From Planctomycetota bacterium (GTDB lineage: Bacteria > Planctomycetota > Phycisphaerae > Sedimentisphaerales > Anaerobacaceae), in the NCBI GenBank assembly GCA_023481165.1, contig JAMCWO010000329.1, positions 1 to 35,565 on the forward strand: a stretch of DNA of 35,565 bases, read 5' to 3'. The notes below the pieces were generated by a model that saw only the letters and a list, made by a program, of their open reading frames with translations, made no database searches and had not been told where the DNA came from. This document shows positions 35,112 through 35,565 of the stretch, piece after piece. Within the stretch, counting starts at the first letter, position 1. Each line of letters starts with the position of its first letter. The translations under genes and the position numbers were made by a program.

Positions 35112-35504
35112 ATGGCGATCCAACTGAAAAGAGCCTACGAAAAGCCGCAGAAAAGCGACGGTTTCCGAGTTCTGATCGATCGCATTTGGCCGCGCGGGGT
35201 CCGCAAAGAGGACTTGAAGCTCGATCAGTGGCTCCGGACCCTGGCCCCGAGCACGGAGCTGCGCCAATGGTTCGGCCACGATCCCGCCAAATGGGACCAG
35301 TTCCGCCGGCGCTATTGGCAGGAGCTCGACACCCATCCCGAGGAGATCGAACTCCTGCGCCAGAAGATGCGCGCGGGCCCGTTGACGATCGTCTTCGGCT
35401 CCCGCGAGGAACGCTTCAATAACGCCGCCGCGCTGAAAGAATACCTGGAGAAGCGACCGGTGCGGGCGCGGCGATCTAAGCGCGTCGTTGTCGGCGCACG
35501 ATGA
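35112..35504 (+). CDS. DUF488 (YeaO-like) protein
   Basis: About 130 residues. It matches the DUF488 pattern: IQLKRAYEKPQKSDGFRVLIDRIWPRGVRKEDLKLDQWLRTLAPSTELRQWFGHDPAKWDQFRRRYWQEL. A later GPLTIVFGSREERFNNAAALKEYL completes the match. The start at 35112 has GAGG at eight bases; the ATG at 35106 is too close to that site. Small cytoplasmic protein of unknown function, often seen near stress genes. The C-terminus is Arg-rich (RARRSKRVVVGAR). It is probably co-transcribed with the PfpI gene, whose stop is 10 bases upstream. Confidence 0.92.
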   Translation: MAIQLKRAYEKPQKSDGFRVLIDRIWPRGVRKEDLKLDQWLRTLAPSTELRQWFGHDPAKWDQFRRRYWQELDTHPEEIELLRQKMRAGPLTIVFGSREERFNNAAALKEYLEKRPVRARRSKRVVVGAR

Positions 35505-35551
35505 GATCTTAGGTCTGCGGCTCGTCGTCAGGCAACTTGGGCGGGGCGGGG

Positions 35552-35565
35552 AGATCGGAAGAGCA
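35552..35565. other. Residual Illumina adapter sequence at the contig end
   Basis: The final 14 bases, AGATCGGAAGAGCA, equal the start of the common Illumina TruSeq adapter. They lie exactly at the end of the window, where untrimmed read-through would end a contig. They should not be treated as genomic sequence. Confidence 0.92.

Overview
This window most likely comes from a planctomycete, probably of the Phycisphaerae/Sedimentisphaerales type, assembled from metagenomic short reads. That is an inference from four things: high G+C, a type II secretion cluster beside exported carbohydrate enzymes, many exported hydrolases, and several families of short intergenic repeats. One repeat family reads as QNEPN / KTNPI / KRTQF peptides when translated, a pattern I remember from planctomycete genomes. 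The last 14 bases match the start of the universal Illumina adapter, so the right edge is a contig end and not natural sequence.

Left third (1-13356), all on the minus strand. A type II secretion operon gspC-gspD-gspE comes first, with gspE running off the left edge, and a CPBP membrane protease upstream. Next is a cluster of three related secreted proteins that share one small N-terminal domain: a stand-alone copy, a copy fused to a Nal1-like serine peptidase, and a copy fused to an FN3 domain plus the same peptidase. A lipoprotein-type SAM methyltransferase, a GloB-type hydrolase, an exported archaemetzincin-like metalloprotease and a large DUF5060 glycoside hydrolase follow. The T2SS could export several of these proteins.

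Middle (13357-23735). A gene-free stretch carries a cluster of six 19-bp repeats. After it come a Tat-signal TIM-barrel sugar isomerase/epimerase (plus strand) and a minus-strand signalling operon. The operon encodes a CheB-CheR-PAS fusion, a 1454-residue histidine kinase with about nine PAS domains, and a NarL-type response regulator. The first two genes overlap at ATGA.

Right third (23736-35565). This part is mostly short genes with stress, dormancy or housekeeping flavour: dodecin, a DUF3568 lipoprotein, family 4 uracil-DNA glycosylase, aldo/keto reductase, a DNA polymerase X-like N-terminal protein without a polymerase domain, MarC, a short alpha-glucan phosphorylase, a PRC-barrel protein, a BON protein, DUF2267, an HPF-like domain fused to a cold-shock domain, a second NarL regulator very like the first, an HtrA protease, a PfpI/DJ-1 protein and DUF488. 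The two near-identical regulators suggest that the large kinase module and this stress cassette belong to one circuit. That link is inference.

I found no tRNA, rRNA, CRISPR array, transposase, prophage or classical defence system. The least familiar items are the Nal1-peptidase family cluster with its stand-alone partner domain, the polymerase-less Pol X protein, and the HPF-cold-shock fusion inside the stress cassette.
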